Below the pieces are notes generated by a model. It had not been told where the DNA came from and did no database searches. It saw only the letters and a list, made by a program, of their open reading frames with translations. Shown in pieces: positions 46,880-59,114 of a stretch of DNA of 64,000 nucleotides. This stretch comes from Quercus robur. Its lineage: Eukaryota > Streptophyta > Magnoliopsida > Fagales > Fagaceae. Position 1 is the first letter of the stretch, and the number at the start of each line of letters is the position of its first letter. A program made the position numbers and the translations under genes. The DNA lies in the NCBI RefSeq assembly GCF_932294415.1, contig NC_065536.1, positions 15,063,974-15,127,973 of the forward strand, given 5' to 3'.

Positions 46880-47071
46880 TAAAAGTGACTATCTAAATGC
46901 TACACTACGTGAGCAATTTAACTATAATTTTTTTTTTTTACTTACAAATATATATTAAAGACTTGTATATATTTAAATTGGAATAAAAATTCATAAAGTA
47001 CACATATCAGTCTATGTATAACAGCATAAGGACTAATTTTCATCAAATTCCAAAAAATTACCCACATCAAA

Positions 47072-48534
47072 GGAGTCTTTTGGGTTAATATTGTAAAATT
47101 CAAAGTTAATTTGCGTTATATGAACTGTTCAAAGATAATTGGGAAATTGAGGAGAGAGACTGAATTTCGGCAATGCCATTGCCGAAATTCAGCCAAAAAG
47201 CAGGAGAGAGAATAAGAAAAGGAGGAGAGAGAAAATCTTTGAATTTCGGCAATGGCATTGCCGAAATTCCACTGCCCAGTTTTACTTCCCGAATCCTATG
47301 TGTCCGAGTGTGCCCGAGTGTGGAGTGCTCTTAAAATAAATAAAAAAAAGGCAATGGCAGCAATGTCATTGCCGAAATAGGGGAATAATTTTTTTTTTTT
47401 TTTTTTTAGCAATTGTGATAATGGCATTGCCAAAAATGGGAAAAAAAAAGTGGTTTCGAAATCTTTAGAAGAGTAAAAAACAGGTTTCATGTCCACAATA
47501 TTTTTACAATAAATCACATATAATTAGTTATTATTAGTTAAAAAAATTTGTGACAACTAATTGTGACAATGGCATTGTCGAAATAGGAAAAAAAAATTGT
47601 GGCAATATCATTGCCGAAATAATGAGAAAAATAAAAGTGACAAACTATTTGAGACAATTGCATTGCCGAAATAGGGAGAAAAAAAATTGGAAATTTTTCC
47701 CTATTTCGGCAATAGCATTGCTGTAAATGAAAAAAAAAAGAAAAAAAGATAGAAAACGGCAATGGGATTGCCAAAATAGGGGGGGAAATTTCGGCAATCC
47801 CATTGCCGTTTTCTATCTTTTTTTTTTTTCTTTTTTTTTTTTTTTCTTTTTTTTTTCTTTTTTTTTTCTTTTTTTTTTTTCATTTACAGCAATGCTATTG
47901 CCGAAATAGGGAAAAATTTCCAATTTTTTTTCTCCCTATTCCGGCAATGCAATTGTCTCAAGTAGTTTGTCACTTTTATTTTTCTCACTATTTCGGCAAT
48001 GATATTGCCACAATTTTTTTTTTCTATTTCGGCAATGCCATTGCCACAATTAGTTGTCACAAATTTTTTTTAACTAATAATAACTAATTATATGTGATTT
48101 ATTGTAAAAATATTGTGGACATGAAACCTGTTTTTTATTCTTCTAGAGATTTCGAAACCACTTTTTTTTTTCCCATTTTCGGCAATGCCATTATCACAAT
48201 TACTAAAAAAAAAAAAATTATTCTCCTATTTCGGCAATGACATTGCTGCCATTGCCTTTTTTTTTTTTTTTTTAAGAGCACTCCACACTCGGGCACACTC
48301 GGACACACAGGATTCGGGCAGCAAAACTGGGCAGTGGAATTTCGGCAATGCCATTGCCGAAATTTAAAGATTTTCTCTCTCCTCCTTTTCTTATTCTCTC
48401 TCCTGCTTTTTGGCTGAATTTCGGCAATGCCATTGCCGAAATTCAGTCTCTCTCCTCAATTTCCCAATTATCTTTGAACAGTTCGTATAACACAAATTAA
48501 CTTTGAATTTTACAATATTAACCCAAAAGACTCC
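47072..48534. mobile_element. Giant fold-back element of GGCAATGCCATTGCC repeats (MULE-like)
   Basis: A nearly perfect inverted repeat of 1.46 kb with arms about 47072-47780 and 47787-48534. Ends read ggagtcttttgggttaa in both directions. It is flanked by the direct repeat acatcaaag (47064-47072 and 48535-48543, one base shared with the left end). Each arm contains about nine variants of the small palindrome GGCAATGCCATTGCC, usually followed by gaaat, spaced 40-150 bp. Long terminal repeats plus an 8-9-bp duplication fit a Mutator-like or hAT fold-back element; MULE is my preference. It has no coding capacity. A transcript would fold into a long hairpin. Confidence 0.8.
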
Positions 48535-48543
48535 ACATCAAAG

Positions 48544-49163
48544 TATGTAAAGGTGTGTAAATATAAAAAAGTTATAGTCCCGTCTAAATACACACGGTTA
48601 TTATAATTTTGGAAAATGAATTTTTATTGAAATAAGTTTTTAGAATTGATAATCTATCGTAAGTGTTTTTGAATAGTAATTGTGTAAAAATAGAAAATTA
48701 AGTAATATAAAAATATTGCACTAAAAAAATGCTCAAAAGGGCACTCATAAAAAAATAGGGTTTTTCCATTTTTGTTGTGAGGATTTAGGCTAGTTTTTTT
48801 TTTTTTTTTTGGATAGAATAAAGTTAGAGATACAATCTATTTTACAAAAATTTTTACAAACTACTGATGTAATGAGTGATTATTGGTAAATGAAAAAGTG
48901 ATATTAATTGTGAGGCTAAATGAAACTAATAAGAGATTGACCACATCAACATTTTGTAAAGATATTGTAAAATAGTTTGTATTTGTAGCATTACTTTTTT
49001 GGATATAGGAGCAGTAAGCTTATTAGCTTGGGCTTAGGCTTTAGATGGTGTGTATTTTGTTATACTCGGCAATCGCATATCCGTATTTTTTTATTTGGGC
49101 TTCAGTGATAGTTTTTGGTAAGTTTATTTATTTGGGAAAAACTTTGGTTAGGTGTTGTATATT
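48544..49163. other. AT-rich spacer
   Basis: Nothing recognised. Confidence 0.4.
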
Positions 49164-49178
49164 AGGTTTGGGGAAAAT

Positions 49179-49348
49179 GTGGGTTCCAGTTAGTTCAACT
49201 GGTAAAGTTTCTGATTGTTGTATGTGAAATCTAGGGTTCAATCCTCGCCTACATCAAAAACTGATTGGTGTTTTGGTCTGATGATAAAGAGCTATCATCA
49301 GGAACGGATGTCATAGGTTAAAATTCTCTCTCAAAAAAAAAAAAAAAA
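49179..49348 (+). repeat. tRNA-derived SINE
   Basis: A box gttcaactggtaaag and B box gggttcaatcc, then a tRNA-unrelated body ('gatgataaagagctatcatc') and a poly(A) tail. It is flanked by the perfect 15-bp duplication aggtttggggaaaat at 49164-49178 and 49349-49363. Full length and probably fairly recent. Confidence 0.9.
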
Positions 49349-49383
49349 AGGTTTGGGGAAAATTTCTTTTTTTTGGTTAATAT

Positions 49384-49478
49384 AATAATTTGATAGAAGT
49401 AGAAGGATTTGAAAATTGGATGTCTTTGTTAAAAACGCCTAAAAGTGCTAGTCTATAAAGCTCTTGACATTTTTTGTC
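49384..49478 (-). repeat. Diverged tRNA-derived SINE
   Basis: The minus strand resembles the SINE at 10802-10904 (matching 'gcacttttaggcgttt' and 'gaca/tatcca' blocks) but with many substitutions. No flanking duplication identified. Confidence 0.5.
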
Positions 49479-49489
49479 ATATTTTAAGT

Positions 49490-51155
49490 GTTTCACTTTA
49501 TAATCCACCGTCACAACTTAGTACATTTTTTAAAGTCGCATTATTATTATTTTATTTCCTTATAAAATAATTAAAGTTTAAAATATAAAAAATATAATAT
49601 AAAACACATGAAATACTATAATTGGAGATAAACTGATTGAGTAATAAAGTGAAAGCAAATGTCAAATTTATTTGGTATTTGACACATCTCAAGGAGGTGA
49701 TTTTTTGCATTTAGTGTGCGAAATGCTAAAAATTTAGCATTTAACTCACTGATGCTAGTACTCTAACAACATCTAAAGTTAAGGTTGAGTGGGATTTTAT
49801 GGGTATGTTTGTTGTAGTTGATGAGGTTGGTGTGGTGTGGTGAGAGAACTTGAGTTTTAGGCTTGAAGGGCATTAAGTATTGTGATTTTGATTTGGTTTT
49901 GGATTCAGCTTGGTGCTTTGTCAATCTTAAAGTTTTGGGTAAGACTTTAGAGGAGATTGGGTGCTGTCTTTGTGTTTGTGTATGTGTTGATGTGTTGAGG
50001 TCGAAATGTAATGCCTGGGCTGCTGTGTTGGTGCCTTAAAGTTGATTTGTTATGGTGTTGTCCCTTTGTTGTTGGTGAATGGAGATGGAGTATAGTGAGG
50101 CTGTATGTATGCCTGCCTAGGTGTACTGCTAAGCTTCAGTGAAGACCTGGTGTGGTATTTTTGTGCCTTTGTGACCTTTTGAATGGTTGGGGATGAGGGT
50201 GAGAGTATTGAGACTTGAAGTTGAAAGTTAAGAGGAGAGGGAGAAATATATGGGTGTGGAAGCTTGAGGAGTGTAAAAGAGAAATACAAAAGGAAAAAAG
50301 GCAGCATGTGATCCGAAGGAAAAGTGCTCTTACTCATTTTGTTTTAATTGCAAAAGAATGCTACTCTATATATAGAAGAATATGAGTATAAGAAAACAAT
50401 TTAAAAGAAATCACTAGGACATGCTTAGGTATTCTAAAGTACAATAATTCTTAAAATGCTTATCAGACTTATCATTTATCTATTTTGTAGATAAACTGAT
50501 TAGACTTATCACTTATTTACTTTGTCTACCATGTACAAGAAAGTGGGGAGAGAATATATATTTTAAAATTTTTATTATTATTTAAAATTGAAAGAGAAAA
50601 AGAAAAAGAAATCGATTAATTTTTTTCAAAAATAAAAATTACTCAGAAGAGTAATGATTATCACACACTTGTTGTTGTATATACTTCATTCACTCCTTTG
50701 AAATTGTATTTTGAGAATATGATTTCAATTAAAATTGCAAAATTGTATTTAAAAGTGCACAATAGTGACTGAGTAACAAGATTTAGCCTTAGAAAGCCGC
50801 CACATGACACATCTAGAGAGTAGAGAGCACATTATAAGAAGATTGGACACATTTCAAAGTAAGAAACACAGTACCTCTTTCTATAAAAATCAACCCTCTA
50901 TTTATGTCGAAAGATCAAGTTTTCTGAAAAATACTTAATAGATAAAAAAAATTGCTTAACAATTTTAAGAAAAACTAGGGTCAATGCTCAATACTTGACA
51001 ATAAGATGTTTTTGTAACATTAATAATTGACATCTTATTGGGGTTTCATTTCAATGTCCATATATGGATTTGGAGTCCAGTTGCCTTCTGAATGAGCGTT
51101 GAAAATGGCCTCCCAGCAAGATTTGAAGACCTAGTTGATATTCAGAGTGGCTTGT
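49490..51155. other. Spacer, no recognised gene
   Basis: Short frames (such as 50050-50337 on the minus strand) lack family resemblance. The G/T-rich stretch 49800-50270 is compositionally distinct but I cannot assign it. Confidence 0.4.
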
Positions 51156-51159
51156 TTTT

Positions 51160-51350
51160 TAAATTGCTGCTTTCTTTCATTCGAGGGGTTTGCACCCAAT
51201 ACTGTCAGGAAAGAGATGATATGGTTTTCTGCTGCAATCTCCAATCATAGCTTCATATGCTGGCTAATGGTCAAGAATAGGTTATAAACCTGTGATAAGC
51301 TTGCTAATGGGGTTACAATATTTATCTCCCATGTTCTGCATGGGAAATTA
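51160..51350 (+). mobile_element. Small LINE fragment (zinc-binding RVT region)
   Basis: Translation reads 'WFSAAISNHSFICWLMVKNRL.TCDKLANGVT', the C-terminal zinc-binding segment of plant LINE ORF2. Isolated, with no tail or target duplication. Confidence 0.5.
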
Positions 51351-51599
51351 ACTACGTTGGTTTAGAAACAACTTATTTAGCTAAAACTGAAAACTTTTTA
51401 CTGAAAGTACTGTAAATAAAGCAAAAAAGTAGCTTAAATAGTATAGTGAAACTCATTAATAGTACCAAAAAGTACAATGAGACCCGTAAATAGTAATAAA
51501 AATAAGTTAAATAGTAACAAAAAAAAACTAAATAAAAAAAATTAAAAAAAAAAAAACCTGACTTTATAAACCAATGCCAAACACAACCTTATTTTATGA

Positions 51600-52501
51600 A
51601 TGTTCTTATACTAAATGATACCGGTAAGTGTTAAATTTGTGCTTAATCAACTGGCATTTGAGTGATTCAAATGCTAGGTTATAAACTCAGCATTTTCACT
51701 AAAGCAAAAGAGTTTTCAAGTCCGTCACATTAATGCTAGATTGGGTTGCCTTCTGGGTGCAACTTTTTTAGTTTATAACGAGAACTTATTATTTTCACTA
51801 TAAGATTATGTATAATTTTTTGAAAACACCATCTTTCAATGTATAAATCTACTTTTACAGAGCTTATTTTTAAAACAAAATACACTAATAAAGATAAACT
51901 AAACCAATTGCACTGGGCGGTCTACTAGAAACAAAAGGATTGAGTTTGGGACAGGTCCAAACTCAAGCCCAACTTTAAATTCAGCTGCTATAAGCTGATC
52001 CAACCATTATGAATACTCCCAAGTCAACCAGTACAAGGAAAAAAATAGGGACGAAAAAAGTCATACAGTATATCTGCTGTATGAAAGTATTTTGAATTAC
52101 ATCCACAGCAGAACAGCTCAGTTATCAGTACCTTGTTGAGGCTATGTTTCATTATAAATGCTAAAATGAATGAAGGTTAATTGTTGCACTATTAATTACT
52201 TTAACATTCTTCTTACATTCTTGGCCACTGGCACCCTCATTACTGAAAAAACAATCTGGTAATCAACCAAGCCTCGGCAATATTTGTATCAGAAATTCAA
52301 GATATACATGCAACAGAGATTCCCCCCTATATATTCCTGAGTTTTAATGTGAGATGACCTGATATTGAAGCGTAGTTCACAAATCAAGTAACTGTTGTTC
52401 GAAAGGGAAAGGGGAAGATCACAAGTCCTAATTTAAACAATAGCCAATACTTCAAACTGTAGTCCTAGCCCCAATCTTCTGTTGTAGACTTGTAGTGCTC
52501 A
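51600..52501. other. 3' flank of the TRAPP subunit gene
   Basis: Presumably contains its 3' UTR just left of 52502. Nothing else recognised. Confidence 0.4.
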
Positions 52502-55500
52502 TTAGGCTTTTATGCGAACCACAAATGAACCTGTTCAATAATTTTTAAAAAGCATGATTACAAGAAAGCATGCAAAAAGTAGTACCAAAAGGACATGATT
52601 TATAAATGGAAAGGCTTAAATTTTAGGTTAAAAACAGCTCGTGATGCATTCATCTAAAAGGAGCAAAAAAAGTAACCAAAACACATTAACAAGATAATTT
52701 TGCTGTAGTGCCAAACACAGTCGAAACATATTAAAGTTGATTTATCAATGACGTTAAAGATATGCAAGTCACATCAAATGGCATAAAATCAAGATAGAAA
52801 GTGATAGTTTTGTCAACAAAGGATTATGAAAAAACCAAAGATATGTATGAAGTACTTCTTCGTCAAAAGTAATTTAGCCTGGATCATTATCATAGATGAT
52901 CCTGGTTTTCTTCCTTTTTCCCCTGAACTAGTTGAGCAAAGGCACACTTAATAGGAGGTTCTGGGGAAGAATGATAAAACCAATCAATTCAGTCCAGTTC
53001 TTGCCATGTTGCATGCATCCTAATGGTAGTTTCAAGCATTCCATATGCAATCTCGGTGGAAAACAGTTTCTCACACCCTCATAACTCATAAGAGATGCAG
53101 TATGTTGATAACAGGATGCAACAGACAGAAAATTGCTTATTAGAACAATATAGGGTTTCCCAGGAAAAGCAACAAGCAAAAAGGCCAATAAATGTGAAAA
53201 AGAGGCATGCAGGATTTGCACATACCAATATGCAGCCAATGAGCTCCTAATAATCCAGAGGAACTCCTAATAAAATGATTTTGAATAAAATACTACTGGA
53301 AAGTTAAAATAAGGGACAAAATACAGGTGATTACTGCTAAAAGTTTTTGAATGATGAATGAGGAAAAAGAAGGTGGGGAATGGATAGTAGTACAGGTCAG
53401 GCAAAGGGAAAAAAAAAAAAAATCAAAGGTCAAATATTGAAAATAAGATGGAATATGGAGGAGATTACAAAGAAGGATATTGTGGAGAAAGGAAATTTAC
53501 CCTCAGGAAAAACATATAAACATATTAGTGATATACACCACAAGTGGCTAGTATAAGAAATCAGCTATACAAAAGATGTGAAAACAGTCTATGAACAAGC
53601 TAGATTAAACATCAAGTACCTAATACCTATAAAATAATACCAAGTTGAATATACACAATAATAAGTCAACGCATTAAAAACCTAACATAGATGAACTGAG
53701 GGGAGCTTATAACCTGAATGAGATCAATAGGACTACTTAGAATTAAAAGATATGAATATCAAAGGGACTACTTCTCTTAACTGTTTCTTTTGTTCAGATT
53801 TGAGACATTAAAAGATATGAATATATATGGGAGGACTCAGGATGATTTGCTCAATTAAGTATGCCAAATATGATATATAAATAAACAGAGGAACATTATG
53901 GCAAAACATATACACGTGAAAGGAGAAACAATGAAATTGTAGAGATCAGTGTAGGTATTGCCATAATCAATTTATCCACCTTTACTAGGAAAATGAGTGA
54001 GTAAGCAAATCCTGAATCACAAGTGAGAAGTCATAAAGCATGTTTCCCTTCATGAATGGATAAACAAATAAATAATGATTATCATGCAGTGTCTTGAATG
54101 ACAAAAGAAAGCATATCATGGAATGCTTACAAAAAAATACAATGTGCACAAAAGTATTCACAATCTAAAGCACTCAATAACCAGTACTTACATGCAGGAA
54201 GGTTGGATATATCTGCAGTAACTGCACAAGGAATTCCCAAATTTGAAAGAGCGCCCCTTATGATTCCACATGGGAAATATAGATGCATGCTAGTAGCTTG
54301 TGCTGCCTTGTTTTCGGCCGGAGGATTATCTTGAGATAAATCTCCATTTTCAGGAGATGGGTCGATTGACATACGTGCAAGCCAACGAAATCGATTATCT
54401 TGCAAGACAAATGTACCCTACAAGGGAAAAAAAAAAAATCCATTTTCTTAAATTCACACAAAAACATATAATTATAATCAGTTAAAATATTTGAACTTAC
54501 TCTATGATTGGTCTTCAAGTTGTCTATTTGCTTCTTGAAGAGCTCGGACCAGAAGTCCTTGCAGATGAACTTGATTGCCTCTAGATGATCACTGAAACGA
54601 GGCCGCTCCATGGTATACCTAAAAAGAAATAGTATTTTTACTATTGCAAGCAGCATTTTTTGGTAAAGCATGCTGAGAACTATAGCGAGTATCAAATAAT
54701 CACTACTATATACAAATATGCATACAAAACTTACTATATCAGTAATAACTAATAAGTAACAAGATCTAAATTAATTACATGAACCCTATGCTGCTGATAG
54801 CTTCAAACAAAGTTTTTTCTGCTGTTCTACCACTCCCTTATATATTCATGTTAGATTCAATGCTACCCACCTTAAATAAAGAGCTAGAAATCCCTGACAA
54901 GATTTTAGGAGCAAAACTAAACAACAGCTTCTCATCGATGCCTTAATTGCAACCACATCCAAATAATCATACACATATGGTGGTCAATTGTTAGTACATC
55001 CCCGTATCAGTAACCACACAATTGGTTAGCTAAGAATCAAGCTTTCACCTTTAAAAGGCAAGCTTTTTTAAGAACACATTTTTATGACATATAACACCCA
55101 TTTCAAAGAACTTCAAAACAAGTCAGTTTAGATTTGCTTTCAATAAGCAATTATATAATCCTTAAAGCATTCGCACCAACTTGTGTAAAAATTCATGTTT
55201 ATTTTAGTATAAGAACCTACTTTTTCTATTTTACATACTCATTTTTCAAAACACCCCACCACCCTATATCAGATTATCTATTTTACGCTCCATTTCATTA
55301 AAATATTAATTTTTCTTTTTTTATTAATTTTTTCCTCTTTCTTCACACACAACCGCCACCATCCATTCTCTTCCTTCGTTCCCGAGATACATAAAGAAAG
55401 AATAAACAACTAAATGCAAAATAAAAAGTGGCAATATAAATTTATACGATTCCTATAGCAAAGTTGTAAATTTACACAATTATACACGGACTGATGAGAG

Positions 55501-56222
55501 TCATTTTTAGGCAAAACTTTGCAAATTCTACATCTTTTTCTATTATACAAGGATGGACTGATGTGAATGCTCTTATAGTACTAATGCTCAAAAGAAAAAT
55601 TAATCCCATTTTACAAATTCATATTATGTATAAGCAATTTAATCAAATTTCCCATATGGGTTTTCTTTTCTTTTTTTTCCCCTGTTTCATTCCCATAGTC
55701 CTAAATCCTAAATAATTAGTACATCAACTAAGGAAAACTAAAAAAGTTTTTAGCAAACTGTTAATTAACAAAAAATTAAACTAGAACTAAAATATTAATT
55801 CCATAAGACTAAGTAGAGTAGATCCTAAACACTATCTCAAACCCAAACAAAAAACATCCAAGAATCTAAATCATACTAGTAACCTTTACTTTCCCTGAAC
55901 TTTCTTAGTAACCAAACAGCTAAATAAAACATTTCTTTAAAAAATAAAACAATTTTACAAATAAACTCTTTCAGATCTAAAGGCCAATTACTAAAATTTA
56001 TGCAATGACAGAAATTTAAAAAAAAAAGAAAAAAAAAGAGAGGGTAGGGATAAGGTGTGGGGAGGTGTACCGTTCGGAGAGCTGGAGGCCGACCTGAAAG
56101 CCAATGGCTTCGATCCGACGAGCGGCGAGGTCAGGCTTATTGGCGTAGAAGCGATCGCAGTAAGAGGAGACCATTTCGGTTAGTAGACTATCCACGCAGC
56201 TCTCTGACACCTCTCTCCCCAT
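52502..56222 (-). CDS. TRAPP complex subunit, TRS33/TRAPPC6 type (174 aa)
   Basis: Four exons on the complement, 56071-56222, 54501-54618, 54192-54417 and 52502-52530, join in frame to 525 nt. The protein starts [20 protein letters not shown], continues with '[18 protein letters not shown]', '[37 protein letters not shown]', '[17 protein letters not shown]' and '[30 protein letters not shown]', and ends SFVVRIKA. This is the full Bet3-family fold expected for TRS33/TRAPPC6, and the length is normal for plants. TRAPP tethers transport vesicles at the Golgi and activates Rab GTPases; this subunit is part of the core. All splice sites are canonical, and the last coding exon is only 29 nt. It looks functional. 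Residues '[20 protein letters not shown]' form a variable loop. Confidence 0.95.
55165..55572. mobile_element. Tourist-like MITE in TRAPP intron 1
   Basis: The left end aagcattcgcacca and the right end read inwards (gagcattcacatca) are inverted repeats with TTA at 55162-55164 and 55573-55575. 408 bp, non-coding, inside the first intron of the TRAPP subunit gene. Confidence 0.7.
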
Positions 56223-57066
56223 TCTCTCTCTAACTCTCTCTCTCTAGATTTGCTCTACGTTTTGTAAAGTATGAAAATGGTGTTTCAGTTACTCTGTCTG
56301 GCCCAATTAATAATAAGCCCAAAATCAGAGTCCAAGAGGGAACCACAGTTTTTTGTTATTTTTTTTTTAATAAAAAAATTTTAAACTGTAGGACCCACTG
56401 ATTTGTTTTTGTCCAATTTTCCTACAACTGTTCTCAATATTTACCATACAAAAGTAATAAAACAGTTTTTTGAGAGTTTTTTTTCGTAGCTTGTTGTTTT
56501 TTTTAGGTGGCATTTTTGGAAACAAGTTGATAGCAATTTAGAAATATTTTGTCGTTGTTATTATTATTATTATTATTAAATCATTAATGTTTTTTTTTCC
56601 TCTCTAACTAAACTCTCTCTCATAACTCATTAGGTTGTGGACCTTGTGCCTAGACGTAACCTAAAACCACAAAACAAGTTCGTTGTTTGTTGTTGCAATT
56701 TTGAAGCCATACCACCATTGTTTTTGTCCTCTCTCTCTCATTAATGACATTGTTAGGAGTGAATCATTTTTGCAGTGATAGGTGACAATAAATTGTTAGG
56801 TTTGTTTGGATTTTCAATAGCGACGAGTTTTTTGGGTTTGTTTGAGCAGTTGTGTTTAGTTTTGGGTTTGTTGGGTAGGTTGGTTTTTGTCTGACGGTTG
56901 GATTTGGGGGTTGCAACATCGACATCATCAGTGATAGGCATAGTGTTGGACTATTAGTGAGTGGTGGTAATTTTTTATTGGAAGAGAAAATGAGAATTGA
57001 ATGGGAAGAAGAGGAAAATGGATGAAAAACTGGGGTGAGAAAATAATGCCAAATTAATCAATTTGT
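56223..57066. other. Upstream region of the TRAPP subunit gene
   Basis: Presumed promoter and 5' UTR near 56223-56300 (CT-rich leader on the plus strand as tctctc). The rest has no recognised feature. Confidence 0.4.
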
Positions 57067-57074
57067 GTTTTAAG

Positions 57075-57251
57075 CAGGGTTTTAAAAACCGGACCAAACC
57101 GACTAGTCCTACTGGTTGAACAAGAACCAGTCCGAACTGAAAAAAAAAATGCCTAAAATGGGTGAAAACCGATAAAAAACTAGTCAAAACGGAAAAAACC
57201 AGGAACCAGAGGCAAATCTGGTTTTGGCCCAATCCGGGTTTTAAAACCATG
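57075..57251. mobile_element. Small hAT-type MITE (177 bp)
   Basis: Inverted ends cagggttttaaaaaccgga and, read inwards from the right, catggttttaaaacccgga. Perfect 8-bp duplication gttttaag at 57067-57074 and 57252-57259. Confidence 0.75.
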
Positions 57252-57400
57252 GTTTTAAGGTGATAAAACGTGTTTTGGAACAATTTTTCCAAAACACCTA
57301 TAAAACAAAAACCGAAAACACAAAATTGTTTTCACTTTACCAAATAGGCTCTACAAAATACTACTATTCTATCTTAGTTATGTCTATGAATAACTAATGT

Positions 57401-57513
57401 TTGTTTGTCATCGTTTTTGTAGTTCAATTGATATCTCATAATGTTTTCAACAAAAACATCTAAACACATAGGGTTCAAATCCCCCACCCTCAACTATTGA
57501 ATTAAAAAAAAAA
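57401..57513 (+). repeat. Short tRNA-derived SINE
   Basis: A-box-like tagttcaattgatatc and B-box gggttcaaatcccc, ending in a poly(A) run. Flanked by aactaatgt at 57392-57400 and 57514-57522. Confidence 0.7.
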
Positions 57514-57650
57514 AACTAATGTATTCTACTGTCTACAAATAATTGCAACTTTCTAAAAAATAAATTTTGCTTCAAAAATTAAAATATTTCTTGAAAATTT
57601 TTAATTTTTGGCTTAAAAATTAAAACATTGCTTAAAATGTTCAATTAGTG

Positions 57651-57659
<9 letters not shown>

Positions 57660-57684
<25 letters not shown>
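57660..57684. repeat. (TA)n microsatellite
   Basis: Pure TA run of about 12 units. Confidence 0.8.
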
Positions 57685-57875
57685 TTCATCTCATGTATTA
57701 CTAATTATAATACCATGTGAAACACTTCTAATACTAATAATAAGCTTTGTAATACTCCCAAAAATATTTGATAAACTTTATTTCTTACAAATCGGACAAA
57801 GATTTTAACCAAATATTAGAAAAACTCCTCAAACCCACTATTTGGCAACCTAAAAGATCATTTAACTTTCCTTTT

Positions 57876-57985
57876 TTTTTTTTGGGTGTGTGATCAATAT
57901 GATAGCATTTCAATCTATCATGCTCGTCTCATGATAATTACTCTTTAAACAAAAAACCTTTACCAATTGAGTTATCTGAAACCCA
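57876..57985 (-). repeat. Possible SINE or tRNA-like remnant
   Basis: The minus strand has A-box-like 'gataactcaattggtaaagg' and a weaker B-box-like stretch about 55 bp on. No clear flanking duplication. Confidence 0.35.
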
Positions 57986-58033
57986 CTTCACATTTACTTT
58001 TAGCCATGTGGTTTTTTAATAGTCATGTATCTT

Positions 58034-58509
58034 TCTTTTTCTTTTTTTTTTTTTTTTTTTTTTTTTTGAGAAACAAGCCAACACTTTATTCAAACTTGAC
58101 AGAAACTTTTGTCCAACAGTACAAGTTGTTTCACATCATAGGGTATGTCATCATACCATACCTTACTGTGGGTGTACTTGGCTAGCTTTGCCAATTTGTC
58201 GGCCACAACATTACCACTCCTTTTAACATGTATAAAAGAAAAGGAATTTAAAAATAAAGCCAAGGTTCTGACATCATCAACAATATGGCCAGAGAAAGCA
58301 AGACACGTAAAGTCAGAGTTGATGGCTCTGATAATTGTTTTTGAGTCGCCTTCAAAGACCACCTTCTCCAGACCTAGATCCCGCGCAAAGGATACTACCT
58401 TTCTGCATGCAATTGCCTCCACGTCTTCTACTGTTGCTGGTAGAAAGGAGCTCTCAGAAAGTGCACCGATTACCTCACCGTTCGAGTCCCTAATGACCAC
58501 GCCAATGCC
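58034..58509 (-). mobile_element. 5'-truncated LINE copy (RNase H end)
   Basis: A minus-strand insertion with a long poly(A) tail (T run at about 58040-58067) and a perfect 17-bp duplication taatagtcatgtatctt at 58017-58033 and 58510-58526. It carries only the last 137 codons of ORF2, 58090-58500: an RNase H domain ('VIRDSNGEVIGAL', 'VEAIACRKVVSFARDLGLEKVVFEGDSKTII', 'VKRSGNVVADKLAKLA') with an open frame to its natural stop. Such 5' truncation is typical of target-primed reverse transcription. The open frame suggests a fairly recent insertion; expression is not expected. Confidence 0.9.
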
Positions 58510-58526
58510 TAATAGTCATGTATCTT

Positions 58527-58803
58527 GTTTAAATGATTTAATGAATTATGTGGTTTAATACACAGAAATGATTTTATGAACCATCACGTATCCGGTTAAT
58601 TAGAGAAAAATTTTGTCTTTACAAATTCCAATTATTTTCATTAAAATTTCGTTTCCTTCTCTTCACTCTCCTCTCCCATATATTCCAACTCTCATGTTTG
58701 GTATGATTTGGTAGTAATTACTAGTTAAATGGATTACCCTTTTTTATGGAAAAAATGTGGACGAATAATTATTATTGATGGGTATTGCTTATCCAATATG
58801 GAA

Positions 58804-58835
<32 letters not shown>

Positions 58836-59106
58836 CATGGAAGTTTTCGAACAGGAGGTCCTCCCTTAGCTTGATTGTCAAAATATGAATGGATGTCCTA
58901 ATATGGAAAAACACCTTCCCTAGGGTTCTATTACCTAATTCTCATCCCATTAACCCACAATCTCTAATCATAGACGCAAATCCTTAGATTCTCACATTCC
59001 ATTGTTTAAGACTATTGAAAATGGACAAAATTAAAGAAGTTGTTAGAAAAGACCTCTCCATATAATGAGACATCTTATTTGGGAATACTTAATAATTTTT
59101 TGTTTA
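58527..59106. other. AT-rich spacer
   Basis: Contains a poly(A) run at about 58807-58835. Nothing else recognised. Confidence 0.45.
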
Positions 59107-59114
59107 TGAGACAT

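Noticed and set aside
47164-48440. Regularly spaced short palindromes that could suggest a CRISPR-like array
   Set aside because: The setting is a plant nuclear genome, spacing is irregular, the spacers are mirrored between the two arms, and the whole is bounded by a transposon-type duplication.
51358-51595. Possible MITE with 'ggtttagaaacaac' and 'gccaaacacaacc' ends
   Set aside because: Inverted similarity is weak and there is no flanking duplication.
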